From positions 1 through 47,359 of the forward strand of contig NZ_BILZ01000050.1 of the NCBI RefSeq assembly GCF_004000825.1: a DNA stretch of 47,359 nucleotides. Direction: 5' to 3'. This document shows, one piece after another, positions 27,086 to 36,200 of this stretch. Source of the DNA: Paenibacillus kobensis NBRC 15729. Lineage in GTDB: Bacteria > Bacillota > Bacilli > Paenibacillales > Paenibacillaceae. The notes below the pieces were generated by a model. That model was not told where the DNA came from. It did not search any database and worked only from the letters and a program-made list of their open reading frames with translations. Position 1 is the stretch's first letter; each line of letters begins with the position of its first letter. The position numbers and the translations under genes were made by a program.

Positions 27086-27487
27086 ATGAAGATGAGAGAA
27101 ATGACAGCAGTTTATTATAGAAGTAACAATGGAACGGCTAGAACGGTACGTTCGGCAGGTCGGATCCAAGCTGGACGGCTGAATAAGAAACAAGCAGAGG
27201 CTGTTCGTGCAGTATTAAGATGGGGATTTGCAATTGGCTTCGCGATTATTCTGTTCTGCGGCGCACTGCTTGTAATGTCAGATGCATCGGGGGAACATCC
27301 TGCTGAGCCAATGGAAGGTGAAGCGGTTGTATACGTAGCTCCTGGTGACACGTTGTGGAGTATTGCCTCCAGTACGATCGGTCATAAGGATGATATTCGT
27401 GAGCGTGTCTATGAGATTAAGAAGCGCAACAATATGCAATCGGGGATGCTGAAGTCGGGTCAGAAGCTGATTATTCCGAACTCGTAG
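27086..27487 (+). CDS. yneA: Cell division suppressor YneA (LysM protein)
   Basis: The 133-residue protein has one membrane helix (about residues 45-68, 'GFAIGFAIILFCGALLVM') and a C-terminal LysM domain ('VVYVAPGDTLWSIASSTI' to 'LKSGQKLIIPNS'). This is the layout of B. subtilis YneA, which blocks division during the SOS response and is exported through its single helix. It lies divergent to lexA, as in B. subtilis. Transcription from the promoter at 27025-27053 rules out the upstream in-frame ATG at 27038; starts at 27086 or 27092 are possible, with GGGGTG before both. Confidence 0.9.
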   Translation: MKMREMTAVYYRSNNGTARTVRSAGRIQAGRLNKKQAEAVRAVLRWGFAIGFAIILFCGALLVMSDASGEHPAEPMEGEAVVYVAPGDTLWSIASSTIGHKDDIRERVYEIKKRNNMQSGMLKSGQKLIIPNS

Positions 27488-27563
27488 TATATTGTATACC
27501 ACCGGTTTCCTTTAATTGATTCAGGTCTCAGTTCGATGACTGAACTAATAGGATACGATTCAT

Positions 27564-27612
27564 ACGGATGAGCTGAGAGTGTACATATCTCAGCTCATCC
27601 GTTTTGTTTTTA
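27564..27612 (+). terminator. Terminator after yneA
   Basis: A perfect 15-base-pair stem (ACGGATGAGCTGAGA and its complement) with a nine-base loop (27579-27587) is followed by TTTGTTTTT. It is one of the strongest hairpins in the window. Confidence 0.9.
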
Positions 27613-27659
27613 AACATCGTTCAACGTTTGTGCCCGGCTCACCATCTGAACAAGATAAC

Positions 27660-27767
27660 ATGATGCATTCATTGAATATTATTTGGTATCAATTATATGC
27701 ACGCGGTTCGGATGATGATTATTCGGAGAAACTGGAGATGTTTCTCAATCAAGCCAGACAGAACTAA
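27660..27767 (+). CDS. Possible small ORF, unrecognised
   Basis: A 35-residue frame (MMHSLNIIWYQLYARGSDDD and a helical, charged end) lies after the yneA terminator. The amphipathic end looks protein-like, but no ribosome-binding site precedes either ATG and no family is recognised. It is listed only as a candidate. Confidence 0.2.
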   Translation: MMHSLNIIWYQLYARGSDDDYSEKLEMFLNQARQN

Positions 27768-28115
27768 AGGATAGCGGCGACCCAAATATACAGCGGCTTG
27801 TAAAAGACTTTATAGGTCCATACTGCCGCTATTTCTAATTTAATGAGAAGTTTCAAGATAATGCTTCGATGTACAGGCGGCGTATCGGGTGGTTATTCTA
27901 TTACCTATCAAGGGACGGCAACGGAGCACAGCGATCGTCAGAACATTCGCCTGCGCAGCTGCCTCTACCCGCACATATACCATTTATCCAACAACCCCTA
28001 TGTTTCTTGCAGGAATACGTGTTGTCAAGCCTGCTCAAACCTTGACAATCGAATAGCGAAAATGTCAAAGTAATAAGAAGTGCAAAAATGACTGACCCGA
28101 AAGGAGAATCGTAAA

Positions 28116-28319
28116 ATGGAAGAACTAATTGCGCGGATAAACGAATTGTCCCGTAAACATAAAACGGTAGGCTTGACCGAAGCGGAGACAGAGGAGCGGG
28201 CGCAACTGCGGCGCAAGTATCTTGAAGTGTTCAAAGGCAATTTCCGCAACCAGCTTGACTCGATCAAGTGGGAAGGCGAGGGAGAAGACGGCGGAGAGGA
28301 GCCGCGGATTAAGCATTAA
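28116..28319 (+). CDS. ynzC: DUF896 protein YnzC
   Basis: The 67-residue protein is entirely the DUF896 domain: 'LIARINELSRKHKTVGLTEA', 'ETEERAQLRRKYLEVFKGNF' and 'RNQLDSIKW'. These are two-helix hairpins of unknown function; in B. subtilis ynzC is linked to the SOS-controlled yneA region. AAAGGAG lies before the ATG. The acidic, Gly-rich C-terminal tail is unstructured. No SOS box is seen directly upstream here. Confidence 0.93.
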   Translation: MEELIARINELSRKHKTVGLTEAETEERAQLRRKYLEVFKGNFRNQLDSIKWEGEGEDGGEEPRIKH

Positions 28320-28401
28320 TCCGCAATAGGGCGAAACGTAAGACGTCTGGGAGCGTAACCGATAGAATGAAATACGAGAACGAGATGCAGGAGGGGAAAA
28401 T

Positions 28402-29394
28402 ATGAAATACGGTTTATTGGGGAACAGCGGTATTGCTGTATCGGAATTGTGCCTCGGCACAATGACGTTCGGCAATACGACGGATGAGCAGCAATCGCTT
28501 CGAATGATGGATCAATTCGTCGAACTTGGCGGCAACTTCCTGGATACGGCGAACGTATACGTAGGCGGACGTTCGGAAGAAATCGTCGGCAAGGCGATTA
28601 AACCGCGACGTTCGGAGCTTATTCTCGCAACGAAAGTACGGTTTCCTACCGCAAGCCACGTGAACGGCGGCGGATTGTCCCGCAAACATATTTTCGAATC
28701 GGTGGAGGCCAGCCTAACCCGGCTCGGTACCGATTACATAGACCTATATCAAGTGCATACTTGGGACCAGGCGACGCCGATTGAAGAAACGCTTCGGGCG
28801 CTGGACGATTTGGTCGCTTCCGGCAAAGTCCGTTATATCGGATGTTCCAACTTCTATGCTTGGCATTTGATGAAGTCGCTCGCCGTGAGCGATGCACGCG
28901 ATTATGCCCGTTTCGTATCCATTCAGCAGCAATACAGCTTAGTTAGCCGCGATATGGACCGCGAGCTGCTCGAGCTTTGCCTCGAGGAGAACATTGCTAT
29001 CATCCCGTGGGCGCCGATTGGCGGGGGATTCTTGACGGACCGTTATGGCAAAGAGTATCCGACGGAAGGACGACTTGCGAATCCGAACGGCGGCGAGAGC
29101 TCATGGACTGTTCGCGGTACGGAACGCAACTTCGCGATCCGGGAGGCTGTGCAGCAAGCCGCCGAAGAGCTTGGCCGCACGACGGCGCAAGTGGCGCTTC
29201 GCTGGTTGTTGCAGCGGCAAGGCATTACATCGCCGATCTTCGGCGCGCGGACGCTTGAACAATTCGAGGACAACATGGGCGCGGTCGGCTGGGAAATGCC
29301 TGATGACGTATGGGCTAAGCTCGATGAAGTCAGCTCGCTTCCTTCCGAGTATCCGAAACGTTTCATTACGAAGTTCAGCAGAGGTCTTAAGTAG
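28402..29394 (+). CDS. Aldo/keto reductase
   Basis: The 330-residue protein has the aldo/keto reductase barrel signature: 'LCLGTMTFGN', the catalytic aspartate and tyrosine in 'DTANVYVGGRSEEIVGKAI' (about residues 47-53), lysine in 'LATKVRF', and histidine in 'IDLYQVHTWD'. The C-terminal NADPH site is in 'GITSPIFGARTLEQFEDN'. It should reduce aldehydes or ketones; the substrate is not predictable. AGGAGGGG precedes the ATG by a few bases. No operon partner is obvious. Confidence 0.93.
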   Translation: MKYGLLGNSGIAVSELCLGTMTFGNTTDEQQSLRMMDQFVELGGNFLDTANVYVGGRSEEIVGKAIKPRRSELILATKVRFPTASHVNGGGLSRKHIFESVEASLTRLGTDYIDLYQVHTWDQATPIEETLRALDDLVASGKVRYIGCSNFYAWHLMKSLAVSDARDYARFVSIQQQYSLVSRDMDRELLELCLEENIAIIPWAPIGGGFLTDRYGKEYPTEGRLANPNGGESSWTVRGTERNFAIREAVQQAAEELGRTTAQVALRWLLQRQGITSPIFGARTLEQFEDNMGAVGWEMPDDVWAKLDEVSSLPSEYPKRFITKFSRGLK

Positions 29395-29448
29395 GAGTCA
29401 ATTCGGCAACTTGACTCGAAGGCAGAAGGTTAGAGGAGGACATCATTC

Positions 29449-29946
29449 GTGTCACGTTCTTGGGAGCGCAAAGTGCGCAGCAATATGAATAATCTGAATA
29501 AACAACGTAAGAAGCAAGGCTTGCAATCGGTAGTGCCATCGGCGGAAAAATCCGATACATATAAGGGGCGCAGCTTTATCGGGCCCATTTTACTCGTCTT
29601 GCTAACGGCGATGTACGCGATCGTCGTCGGCAATGATAATGAGTCGAACCTTTACTGGGTAACGATCGCATTATACTTATTCTTGGCTCTGATGCTGTTC
29701 GTTCGCCGCCCGTACGTGAAGGTTGCAACAGATAATGTTCAGACGCGCAAGTTTTCCGGTCACAAAACGCTGCAAGCAGCGGATATCAAATCGATTACGG
29801 CTTCGAGCGGCTACGTGGTCATCGAACGCCATCGCGGCGGCAACTGGGTATTCTCCCAGTTCGTGAACCGTTATCCGACGGACAAGCTCGCTGAGCGGCT
29901 GCAAGCTTTCGCGAAGCAGCACCAACTTCCTTTTAACACCAAATAA
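29449..29946 (+). CDS. Conserved membrane protein, function unknown
   Basis: The 165-residue protein starts at GTG after GAGGAGG. A basic N-terminus (about residues 1-42) leads into two membrane helices (about 43-61 and 68-84), followed by a cytosolic domain of about 80 residues with alternating strands ('VKVATDNVQTRKFSGHKTL', 'GYVVIERHRGGNWVF') that resembles a small PH-like fold. I do not recognise a named family. It lies between the aldo/keto reductase and a HAD hydrolase. Confidence 0.75.
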   Translation: MSRSWERKVRSNMNNLNKQRKKQGLQSVVPSAEKSDTYKGRSFIGPILLVLLTAMYAIVVGNDNESNLYWVTIALYLFLALMLFVRRPYVKVATDNVQTRKFSGHKTLQAADIKSITASSGYVVIERHRGGNWVFSQFVNRYPTDKLAERLQAFAKQHQLPFNTK

Positions 29947-30000
29947 TTTATGTTCGTTCAATAATCGTTGAATGTTCAATCAGGGAGAGACGACAGACAA

Positions 30001-30786
30001 ATGGCTAAGAAAGCAGTATTATTCGACTTGGATGACACTTTGCTATGGGATGACCGCAGCGTTCAGGAGGCGTTCGACGCAACTTGCCGTTATGCGGCTG
30101 AGAAGACGGGCGTAGACGCAGCCAAGCTGGAAGAAGCCGTTCGCAGCGAAGCGCGCGCACTGTATGAGTCGTATGAAACGTTCGCGTTCACGAAGATGAT
30201 CGGCATTAACCCGTTCGAAGGTATGTGGGGCAATTTCACGGGAGGCGAACTCGAGTCGTTCCGTAAAATGCAGGCGCTCGCGCCAGGCTATCGCAGAGAT
30301 TCATGGACGCGCGGCCTTGCGGCATTGGGCATCGAAGACGCAGCTCTTGGCGCGGAGCTTGCAGAGATGTTCCCGGCTGAACGCCGTTCCCGTTCGTACG
30401 TATACGAGGAGACGTTCCGTCTGCTGGACCGTCTGAAAGGCAAGTACAAGCTGCTGCTGCTGACGAATGGTTCGCCTGACCTGCAGCAAGAGAAGCTGGA
30501 CGGCGTGCCGGATCTCGTGTCTTATTTCGATCACATTATTATTTCTGGAGCGTTCGGCGAAGGCAAGCCGGCGGCATCGATTTTCCGCCATGCGATGGAC
30601 AAGCTCGGCATTGAACCGGAAGACGGCGTTATGGTCGGGGACAAGCTGACGACCGATATTCTCGGCGCGAACACGGTCGGCATGACGTCCGTGTGGATCA
30701 ACCGTCACGGTATGAAACGCACCGATGAAATTGTGCCGGCATACGAGATTTCGCATCTGGAGCAGCTCCTTCCGATTATTGAATAA
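30001..30786 (+). CDS. HAD-superfamily hydrolase
   Basis: The 261-residue protein has HAD motif I 'LFDLDDTLLWDD' (Asp about residue 9), motif II 'LLLTNGSPDLQ', motif III lysine in 'FGEGKPAASIF' and motif IV 'VMVGDKLTTDILGA'. A helical cap follows motif I, giving the subfamily I layout of YjjG/phosphoglycolate phosphatase-like enzymes. It probably removes phosphate from a small metabolite. The ATG at 30001 follows GGGAGAG; the in-frame ATG at 29968 has no ribosome-binding site. Confidence 0.9.
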   Translation: MAKKAVLFDLDDTLLWDDRSVQEAFDATCRYAAEKTGVDAAKLEEAVRSEARALYESYETFAFTKMIGINPFEGMWGNFTGGELESFRKMQALAPGYRRDSWTRGLAALGIEDAALGAELAEMFPAERRSRSYVYEETFRLLDRLKGKYKLLLLTNGSPDLQQEKLDGVPDLVSYFDHIIISGAFGEGKPAASIFRHAMDKLGIEPEDGVMVGDKLTTDILGANTVGMTSVWINRHGMKRTDEIVPAYEISHLEQLLPIIE

Positions 30787-30814
30787 CGGCGGATTCTGGC
30801 GCGATCGATAACGA

Positions 30815-30844
30815 AAAGCCCGCAACCGATTGGTTGCGGGCTTT
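30815..30844. terminator. Bidirectional terminator between the HAD gene and mtnD
   Basis: A perfect 13-base-pair stem (AAAGCCCGCAACC with a GATT loop) has its A/T ends built in, so it gives a U-run in both directions. It lies between convergent genes. Confidence 0.9.
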
Positions 30845-30869
30845 CTCATGCTGCAATATAAGGAAAGCA

Positions 30870-31412
30870 TTATGCTTTCTTGAATGTAGGGTCTGCGAAC
30901 GGATGAGCGATCCAGCCGTCCGTCTCGATGAACAGACGAACTGCAACGATCTTCTTGTTGTCCATCAGCGTGAAGAAGTGGGGCGTGTTCTCCGGTACGG
31001 AGATGATGTCGCCCGGCTCAAGTTCGACGTCGAAGTAGCCGATATCGTCGGAGCCTTTAATAATAAAGATGCCTCGTCCGCCAACGATGGCACGGATTTC
31101 GTCTTCGGTATGCGTATGGACATCCTCGAATTTTTTGAGCAGATCTTCGAGGTTAGGCGTCGATTCCGACAGCGTGATGATATCCCATGTCTGGTAGCCG
31201 CGGCGAGCGGCAAGGTCGCGGATCTCGTCGTCGAATGCGGCGAGAATTTCGGCTTTCTCTTCGTTCGAGAGCGTAAATTTCTCTTTCAATTGTGCCGGGA
31301 GCTTCGACATGTCCCATTGCTCATATAATACATTTTGTTTCGATAGGAACTCGCCGACGTTGACATCGCCTTGAATGCGTTCGTTCGTGTTGCGGATGCG
31401 AATTTCAGCCAT
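30870..31412 (-). CDS. mtnD: Acireductone dioxygenase MtnD
   Basis: The 180-residue cupin on the reverse strand has the metal-binding set of the ARD family: His99, His101 and Glu105 in 'HTHTEDEIR', and His145 in 'PENTPHFF'. It oxidises acireductone in the methionine salvage pathway, giving the keto acid precursor of methionine. With Ni instead of Fe the products differ and salvage is lost; the sequence does not tell which metal is used. GAGGGA precedes the ATG. It is divergent from metH, so two methionine-forming functions share one intergenic region. The other mtn genes are not in the window. Confidence 0.95.
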   Translation of the reverse strand: MAEIRIRNTNERIQGDVNVGEFLSKQNVLYEQWDMSKLPAQLKEKFTLSNEEKAEILAAFDDEIRDLAARRGYQTWDIITLSESTPNLEDLLKKFEDVHTHTEDEIRAIVGGRGIFIIKGSDDIGYFDVELEPGDIISVPENTPHFFTLMDNKKIVAVRLFIETDGWIAHPFADPTFKKA

Positions 31413-31464
31413 GACACATTCCCTCTTTTCCTATTGGAATAAAAATATCGATCATCTAGCCTAT

Positions 31465-31493
31465 ATTATAAAGCAAAAAAAACCGCATGTCGA
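31465..31493 (-). promoter_or_regulatory. Sigma-A promoter of mtnD
   Basis: On the reverse strand TCGACA (31493-31488) and a perfect TATAAT (31470-31465) are separated by 17 bases. I see no SAM-riboswitch or T-box core in the roughly 50-base leader that follows. Confidence 0.6.
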
Positions 31494-31572
31494 CCAATTG
31501 TCCTTTTCACTTGTGGACCTTTCTGGTAGACTAAATGTTAATGATTTTTGTCGAAAGTGATGTGGTGTAAGC

Positions 31573-34500
31573 GTGACGAAACCGAGCCTAAAACAACTAA
31601 TGCAAGAACGCATTCTCATTATGGACGGCGCAATGGGTACGATGATTCAGCAAGCAGATCTTACAGCAGAAGATTTCGGCGGCGAAGAGCTGGATGGTTG
31701 TAACGAATTGCTCGTTCTGACTCGTCCTGACGTTATTCAATTGATTCATGAACAATACTTGGAAGCCGGCGCGGACATTCTGGAAACGAACACGTTCGGA
31801 TCAACCAGCGTCGTTCTTCAAGAGTACGATATTCCGGAGAAGGCGCGCGAGCTCAATCTCGTCGCAGCTAAGCTCGCAGTCGATGCGGCGAAGAAATACT
31901 CGACGCCTGATAAGCCGCGTTACGTTGCTGGCGCAATGGGTCCGACGACGAAGACGTTGTCCGTTACCGGCGGCGTTACGTTCGATCAGCTCGTCGAAAG
32001 CTATCAAGAGCAGGCAGTCGCACTGATCGAAGGCGGCGTTGATGCGCTGCTGCTTGAGACAAGCCAAGATACGCTGAACGTCAAAGCCGGCAGCATCGGC
32101 ATCCGTCAAGCGTTCGAAGAGACGGGCATTGAACTGCCGATCATGATCTCAGGCACAATTGAGCCAATGGGCACAACGCTTGCAGGCCAGACAATCGAAT
32201 CCTTCTATTTGTCGCTGGAGCATCTGAAACCCATCTCGATCGGTCTGAACTGTGCGACGGGACCAGAGTTTATGCGCGATCATATCCGTACGCTGAACGA
32301 TATTTCGAAGGCAGCGATCAGTTGCTATCCGAATGCCGGTCTGCCGGATGAGAACGGACAATACCATGAAACGCCGGAATCCTTAGCTGCGAAGATGGCG
32401 GGATTCGCGGAGAGCGGCTGGCTGAACGTGGCGGGGGGTTGCTGCGGCACGACTCCGGCTCATATTAAAGCGATGGCGGAGACGATGGCAAAACATGCGC
32501 CGCGCCGCAAAGAAGGCGAGCATCTTCCGGCTGTTACCGGCATCGATACGGTCTATATCGAAGATGCGAACCGCCCGATCATGGTCGGTGAGCGGACGAA
32601 CATTTCCGGTTCGCTTCGCTTCAAGCGTCTGATTAAGGAAGGCTCTTTCGACGAAGCATCGGAGATTGCCCGTTCCCAAGTGAAGAATGGCGCTCAAGTG
32701 ATTGACATCAACCTTCAGGATACCGATGTGGACGAGGAATACGCCGTTCACCAGTTCATTCCGCAGGTTGTGAAGAAGATCAAAGCACCGCTCATGCTGG
32801 ACTCGACTTATGACCATATTATTGAGCTCGGTCTGAAATATTCGCAAGGCAAAGCCATCATCAACTCGATTAACTTGGAAGACGGCGAGTCGAAGTTCGA
32901 GAAAATCGTGCCGCTCATGCATAAGTACGGCGCAGCTGTCGTCTGTATTCTGATCGACGAGAGCGGACAAGCGGTATCCCGCCAAGCGAAGATGGAAGTG
33001 GCAGACCGCTCGTACGATCTACTGGTCAATAAGTATGGCGTTACGCCGGAAGATATTATTTTTGACCCGAATATGTTCCCGGTTGGCTCCGGCGACCCGC
33101 AGTATATCGGTTCTGCTGTTGAGACGATCGAAGGCATTCGGATGATCAAGCAGAAGTATCCTCGCGCGAAGACGATTCTCGGCCTCAGCAATATCTCGTT
33201 CGGCTTGCCGCCGGCGGGCCGCGAAGTGCTGAACTCGGTCTACCTGTACGAGTGCACGAAAGCCGGTCTCGACTACGCTATCGTCAACTCCGAGAAGCTG
33301 GAGCGTTACGCATCCATTCCGGCTGAAGAGCGGAAGCTGGCGGAAGATCTGATCTTTAACACGAACGACGAGACGCTGGCTCTGTTCGTAGCCGCGTTCC
33401 GCGACAAGACGGTCGTGAAGAAAGAGAAAGCTTCCAACTTGACGCTGGAAGAACGTCTTGCTTCCTATGTCGTCGAAGGGACGAAGGAAGGTTTGCTCGC
33501 GGATCTCGACGAAGCGCTGACGAAGTACGCGCCGCTGGCGATCATTAACGGTCCGCTTATGGCAGGCATGGAAGAAGTCGGCCGTCTGTTTAACGCGAAC
33601 GAGCTGATCGTTGCCGAAGTTCTGCAGAGCGCGGAAGTGATGAAGGCGTCCGTCGCGCACTTGGAACCGCACATGGAGAAGTCGGAATCGTCGGTTAAGG
33701 GGAAAATTATTCTCGCAACCGTTAAAGGCGACGTGCACGATATCGGCAAAAACCTCGTGGAAATCATTTTGTCGAACAATGGTTATCAAATCATCAACCT
33801 TGGTATCAAGGTTCCGCCTGAACAACTGATCGAGGCATACCGCAAAGAAAAGGCAGACGCAATCGGGTTGTCTGGTCTACTCGTCAAGTCAGCTGCCCAG
33901 ATGGTCATTACAGCGCAAGACTTGCGCAATGCGGGCATTGATGCGCCGATTCTGGTCGGCGGTGCTGCGCTTACGCGCAAATTCACGAAGACGCGTATCG
34001 CACCGGAGTATGACGGACTTGTCCTATATGCGAAGGATGCCATGGACGGACTCGATATCGCGAACAAGCTCGTTAACCCGACTCACCGGGAAGTGATCGA
34101 GCAAGAGCATGAGGCGCTTCGCGCTTCGGGCTTCGGGATTACGGAAGAGCCGAAGGCAATGCCGGAGCTGTCGCGCGCCGTTCGTTCGAACGTTGCGACG
34201 GATGTGCCGGTATTGGCGCCTCCTGATTTGGAGCGCCACGTCCTGCGTAATATCCCGATCCCGCAAGTTGTTCCGTACGTGAACATGCAGACGCTGATCG
34301 GTCACCATCTCGGCTTGAAAGGCAATTTCGATAAGCTGATCGCTCAAGGCGACGCGAAGGCGGAGCATCTGAAGGAAACGGTGGACGGCATCATTCGCGA
34401 TGCGGCGGCGACGGGATCGATTAAGGCGCACGCGATGTACCGGTTCTTCCCGGCCCAATCGTCCGGCAACGACATTATCGTCTATGATTCTGCGGATCAC

Positions 34501-35013
34501 ACGAAAGTGCTGCACCGGTTCTCGTTCCCTCGCCAGAATGTCGAGCCGTTCCTGTGCTTGGCGGACTTCCTCCGCTCGGTGGAAAGCGGCGAGATGGATT
34601 ATGTCGGGTTCCTCGTCGTCACGGCGGGTCACGGCATCCGCGATCGTGCGGAGCAGTACAAAGAGAACGGCGATTACCTGCTCTCCCATGCGATCCAAGC
34701 GACGGCGATCGAGCTGGCAGAAGGCCTCGCAGAGCGCGTGCATCATATTATGCGGGACATCTGGGGCATTCCGGATCCGGTCGACATGACGATGGCGCAG
34801 CGCCACGGTGCCCGTTACCGCGGCATCCGTGTATCGTTCGGTTATCCGGCATGTCCGAATCTGGAGGATCAAGGTCCTCTGTTCGCACTGATGAAGCCAG
34901 AGGATATCGGCGTCGAGCTGACGGAAGAGTTCATGATGGAGCCCGAAGCATCTGTCTCCGCGATGGTGTTCGCTCATCCGGAAGCCCGTTACTTCAACGT
35001 CGACAAAGCATAA
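31573..35013 (+). CDS. metH: Cobalamin-dependent methionine synthase MetH
   Basis: The 1146-residue protein contains all four MetH modules. The homocysteine domain has zinc-binding cysteines in 'GLNCATGPEF' (about 226) and 'GGCCGTTP' (about 290). The methyltetrahydrofolate domain ('MVGERTNISGSLRFK', about 337) comes next. The B12 cap and Rossmann domain has 'DVHDIGKN', whose histidine (about 721) coordinates cobalt. The C-terminal SAM-dependent reactivation domain includes 'GYPACPNLEDQ'. It transfers a methyl group from methyltetrahydrofolate to homocysteine. The start is a GTG with only a weak G-rich upstream site; the next ATG (31603) lacks any. It needs cobalamin. Confidence 0.97.
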   Translation: MTKPSLKQLMQERILIMDGAMGTMIQQADLTAEDFGGEELDGCNELLVLTRPDVIQLIHEQYLEAGADILETNTFGSTSVVLQEYDIPEKARELNLVAAKLAVDAAKKYSTPDKPRYVAGAMGPTTKTLSVTGGVTFDQLVESYQEQAVALIEGGVDALLLETSQDTLNVKAGSIGIRQAFEETGIELPIMISGTIEPMGTTLAGQTIESFYLSLEHLKPISIGLNCATGPEFMRDHIRTLNDISKAAISCYPNAGLPDENGQYHETPESLAAKMAGFAESGWLNVAGGCCGTTPAHIKAMAETMAKHAPRRKEGEHLPAVTGIDTVYIEDANRPIMVGERTNISGSLRFKRLIKEGSFDEASEIARSQVKNGAQVIDINLQDTDVDEEYAVHQFIPQVVKKIKAPLMLDSTYDHIIELGLKYSQGKAIINSINLEDGESKFEKIVPLMHKYGAAVVCILIDESGQAVSRQAKMEVADRSYDLLVNKYGVTPEDIIFDPNMFPVGSGDPQYIGSAVETIEGIRMIKQKYPRAKTILGLSNISFGLPPAGREVLNSVYLYECTKAGLDYAIVNSEKLERYASIPAEERKLAEDLIFNTNDETLALFVAAFRDKTVVKKEKASNLTLEERLASYVVEGTKEGLLADLDEALTKYAPLAIINGPLMAGMEEVGRLFNANELIVAEVLQSAEVMKASVAHLEPHMEKSESSVKGKIILATVKGDVHDIGKNLVEIILSNNGYQIINLGIKVPPEQLIEAYRKEKADAIGLSGLLVKSAAQMVITAQDLRNAGIDAPILVGGAALTRKFTKTRIAPEYDGLVLYAKDAMDGLDIANKLVNPTHREVIEQEHEALRASGFGITEEPKAMPELSRAVRSNVATDVPVLAPPDLERHVLRNIPIPQVVPYVNMQTLIGHHLGLKGNFDKLIAQGDAKAEHLKETVDGIIRDAAATGSIKAHAMYRFFPAQSSGNDIIVYDSADHTKVLHRFSFPRQNVEPFLCLADFLRSVESGEMDYVGFLVVTAGHGIRDRAEQYKENGDYLLSHAIQATAIELAEGLAERVHHIMRDIWGIPDPVDMTMAQRHGARYRGIRVSFGYPACPNLEDQGPLFALMKPEDIGVELTEEFMMEPEASVSAMVFAHPEARYFNVDKA

Positions 35014-35028
35014 CGATAGCAGCCTCAG

Positions 35029-35072
35029 CCTCCGGGCACCGCCGAATCGAGGCGGTGGCCCGGAGGTTTTTA
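35029..35072 (+). terminator. Terminator after metH
   Basis: A 15-base-pair stem with one bulged G (CCTCCGGGC..GCCCGGAGG continued by ACCGCC/GGCGGT) and a seven-base loop is followed by TTTTTATTT. Confidence 0.9.
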
Positions 35073-35198
35073 TTTGAGCTGCATAGAGCAGTCTCGGGTA
35101 TCGGGTATGCGGTACAGGATAGTAAGAAATAATGCACATAGACTAGACGATTCTCGAATGGACATATTGGATTTTAATTACAGGATGGAGGCGCATGG

Positions 35199-36125
35199 TT
35201 GGAGCTAACATTTCTCGGTACAGGTGCAGGCAGACCGAGCCGGCAGCGCAACGTGACGTCGATTGCGCTTCGGCTTCCTTCGCCGTTGAATTCGGTCTGG
35301 CTGTTCGACGCAGGTGAAGGAACGCAGCATAAGCTGCTTGATACACCGATTAAGCTGAATCGGATCGACCGCATTTTTATTTCGCATATGCATGGTGATC
35401 ATACGTTCGGATTAGCAGGATTGCTCAGTACGCGCGCTTATGACGGAGGCGTTGATCCCGTTACGTTATACGGTCCGCCGGGGCTGCGCGAAATGATTGA
35501 ATGTCTGTTCGAATTGAGCAGCACGCGCATTACTTACGAAATCCGTTATGTTGAAGTCGAGGAAGGGATCATTTATGATGACGGGCAGTTCAGTGTGGAA
35601 GCGGCTGCGCTCGAGCATCGGGTTCCGTGCTTCGGCTACAGGATCGTCGAGCGGGACCGTTCTGGCCGGTTGGATACGGCGAAGCTGAAAGAGGCGGGCG
35701 TGCCTGCGGGTCCATTGTATGGCAAGCTGAAAGCCGGCGAAGATATTGTGCTGGACGACGGACGCACGGTATGCTCGGCGGATGTAACAGGTCCTTGTAT
35801 TCCTGGACGGATCATCACTATATTAGGGGATACGAAACCGTGCAGCGGTGCTTTGAAGCTGGCTCGCGATGCGGATTTGCTCGTGCATGAAGCGACATTC
35901 GAAGCCGGGTTGGAGGAGAAGGCGGAAGCGTACGGCCATTCGACGACGATACAAGCGGCAGAAATTGCACGCGAAGCAGGCGCACATAAGCTGGTAATGA
36001 CCCATTTCAGCTCGCGCTACGATCTGGATGAAGCTGTGCGGCTCGAAGAGGAAGCCCGCACGCGATTCCCGGCATCATATGCAGCCCAAGACGGCTCTCA
36101 GTTCGCAGTGGAATGCCGCTGCTAA
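35199..36125 (+). CDS. rnz: Ribonuclease Z (tRNA 3' processing)
   Basis: The 308-residue metallo-beta-lactamase-fold nuclease has the zinc motif HMHGDH (about residues 63-68), 'LAGLLSTRAYDG', 'VTLYGPPGLREMI', and later metal ligands in 'ITILGDTKPC' and 'KLVMTHFSSRY'. RNase Z cuts precursor tRNAs lacking an encoded CCA just after the discriminator base. The start is TTG at 35199, preceded by GGAGG; a nearby ATG at 35195 is out of frame. There are 126 bases of non-coding DNA upstream, beyond the metH terminator. Confidence 0.95.
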   Translation: MELTFLGTGAGRPSRQRNVTSIALRLPSPLNSVWLFDAGEGTQHKLLDTPIKLNRIDRIFISHMHGDHTFGLAGLLSTRAYDGGVDPVTLYGPPGLREMIECLFELSSTRITYEIRYVEVEEGIIYDDGQFSVEAAALEHRVPCFGYRIVERDRSGRLDTAKLKEAGVPAGPLYGKLKAGEDIVLDDGRTVCSADVTGPCIPGRIITILGDTKPCSGALKLARDADLLVHEATFEAGLEEKAEAYGHSTTIQAAEIAREAGAHKLVMTHFSSRYDLDEAVRLEEEARTRFPASYAAQDGSQFAVECRC

Positions 36126-36133
36126 CCAAATAA

Positions 36134-36180
36134 CAGGGCGGCAGCCATCGTGTCTGAACAACACGTATGTCTGCCGCCTG
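36134..36180. terminator. Long hairpin between rnz and tlp
   Basis: CAGGGCGGCAG (36134-36144) pairs with CTGCCGCCTG (36171-36180) with one bulge, and CGTGT/ACACG closes a seven-base loop inside. It lies between convergent genes and is probably a shared terminator, but T-runs on both sides are weak. Confidence 0.55.
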
Positions 36181-36200
36181 TTGCATTATAGCCGATTATT

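Larger units (their letters stand above)
27488..28115. other. Gene-poor stretch between yneA and ynzC
   Basis: These 628 bases contain the yneA terminator (27564-27612), one doubtful small frame (27660-27767), and a long-range inverted repeat ATAGCGGC / GCCGCTAT (27771-27778 and 27825-27832) in which CAGCGGC (27791-27797) is an alternative partner. In B. subtilis a resolvase-like gene (yneB) sits between yneA and ynzC; no remnant of it is recognisable here. The rest (27840-28100) shows no gene or motif that I can support. Confidence 0.6.

Noticed and set aside
27843-28073. A 76-codon forward frame before ynzC
   Set aside because: It has no ribosome-binding site, an irregular composition with many Cys and Ser, and no recognisable family.
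34024-35139. A 371-codon reverse-strand frame opposite metH
   Set aside because: It is a shadow of the metH C-terminal domain and crosses the metH terminator hairpin; the protein is Arg/His-rich without motifs.
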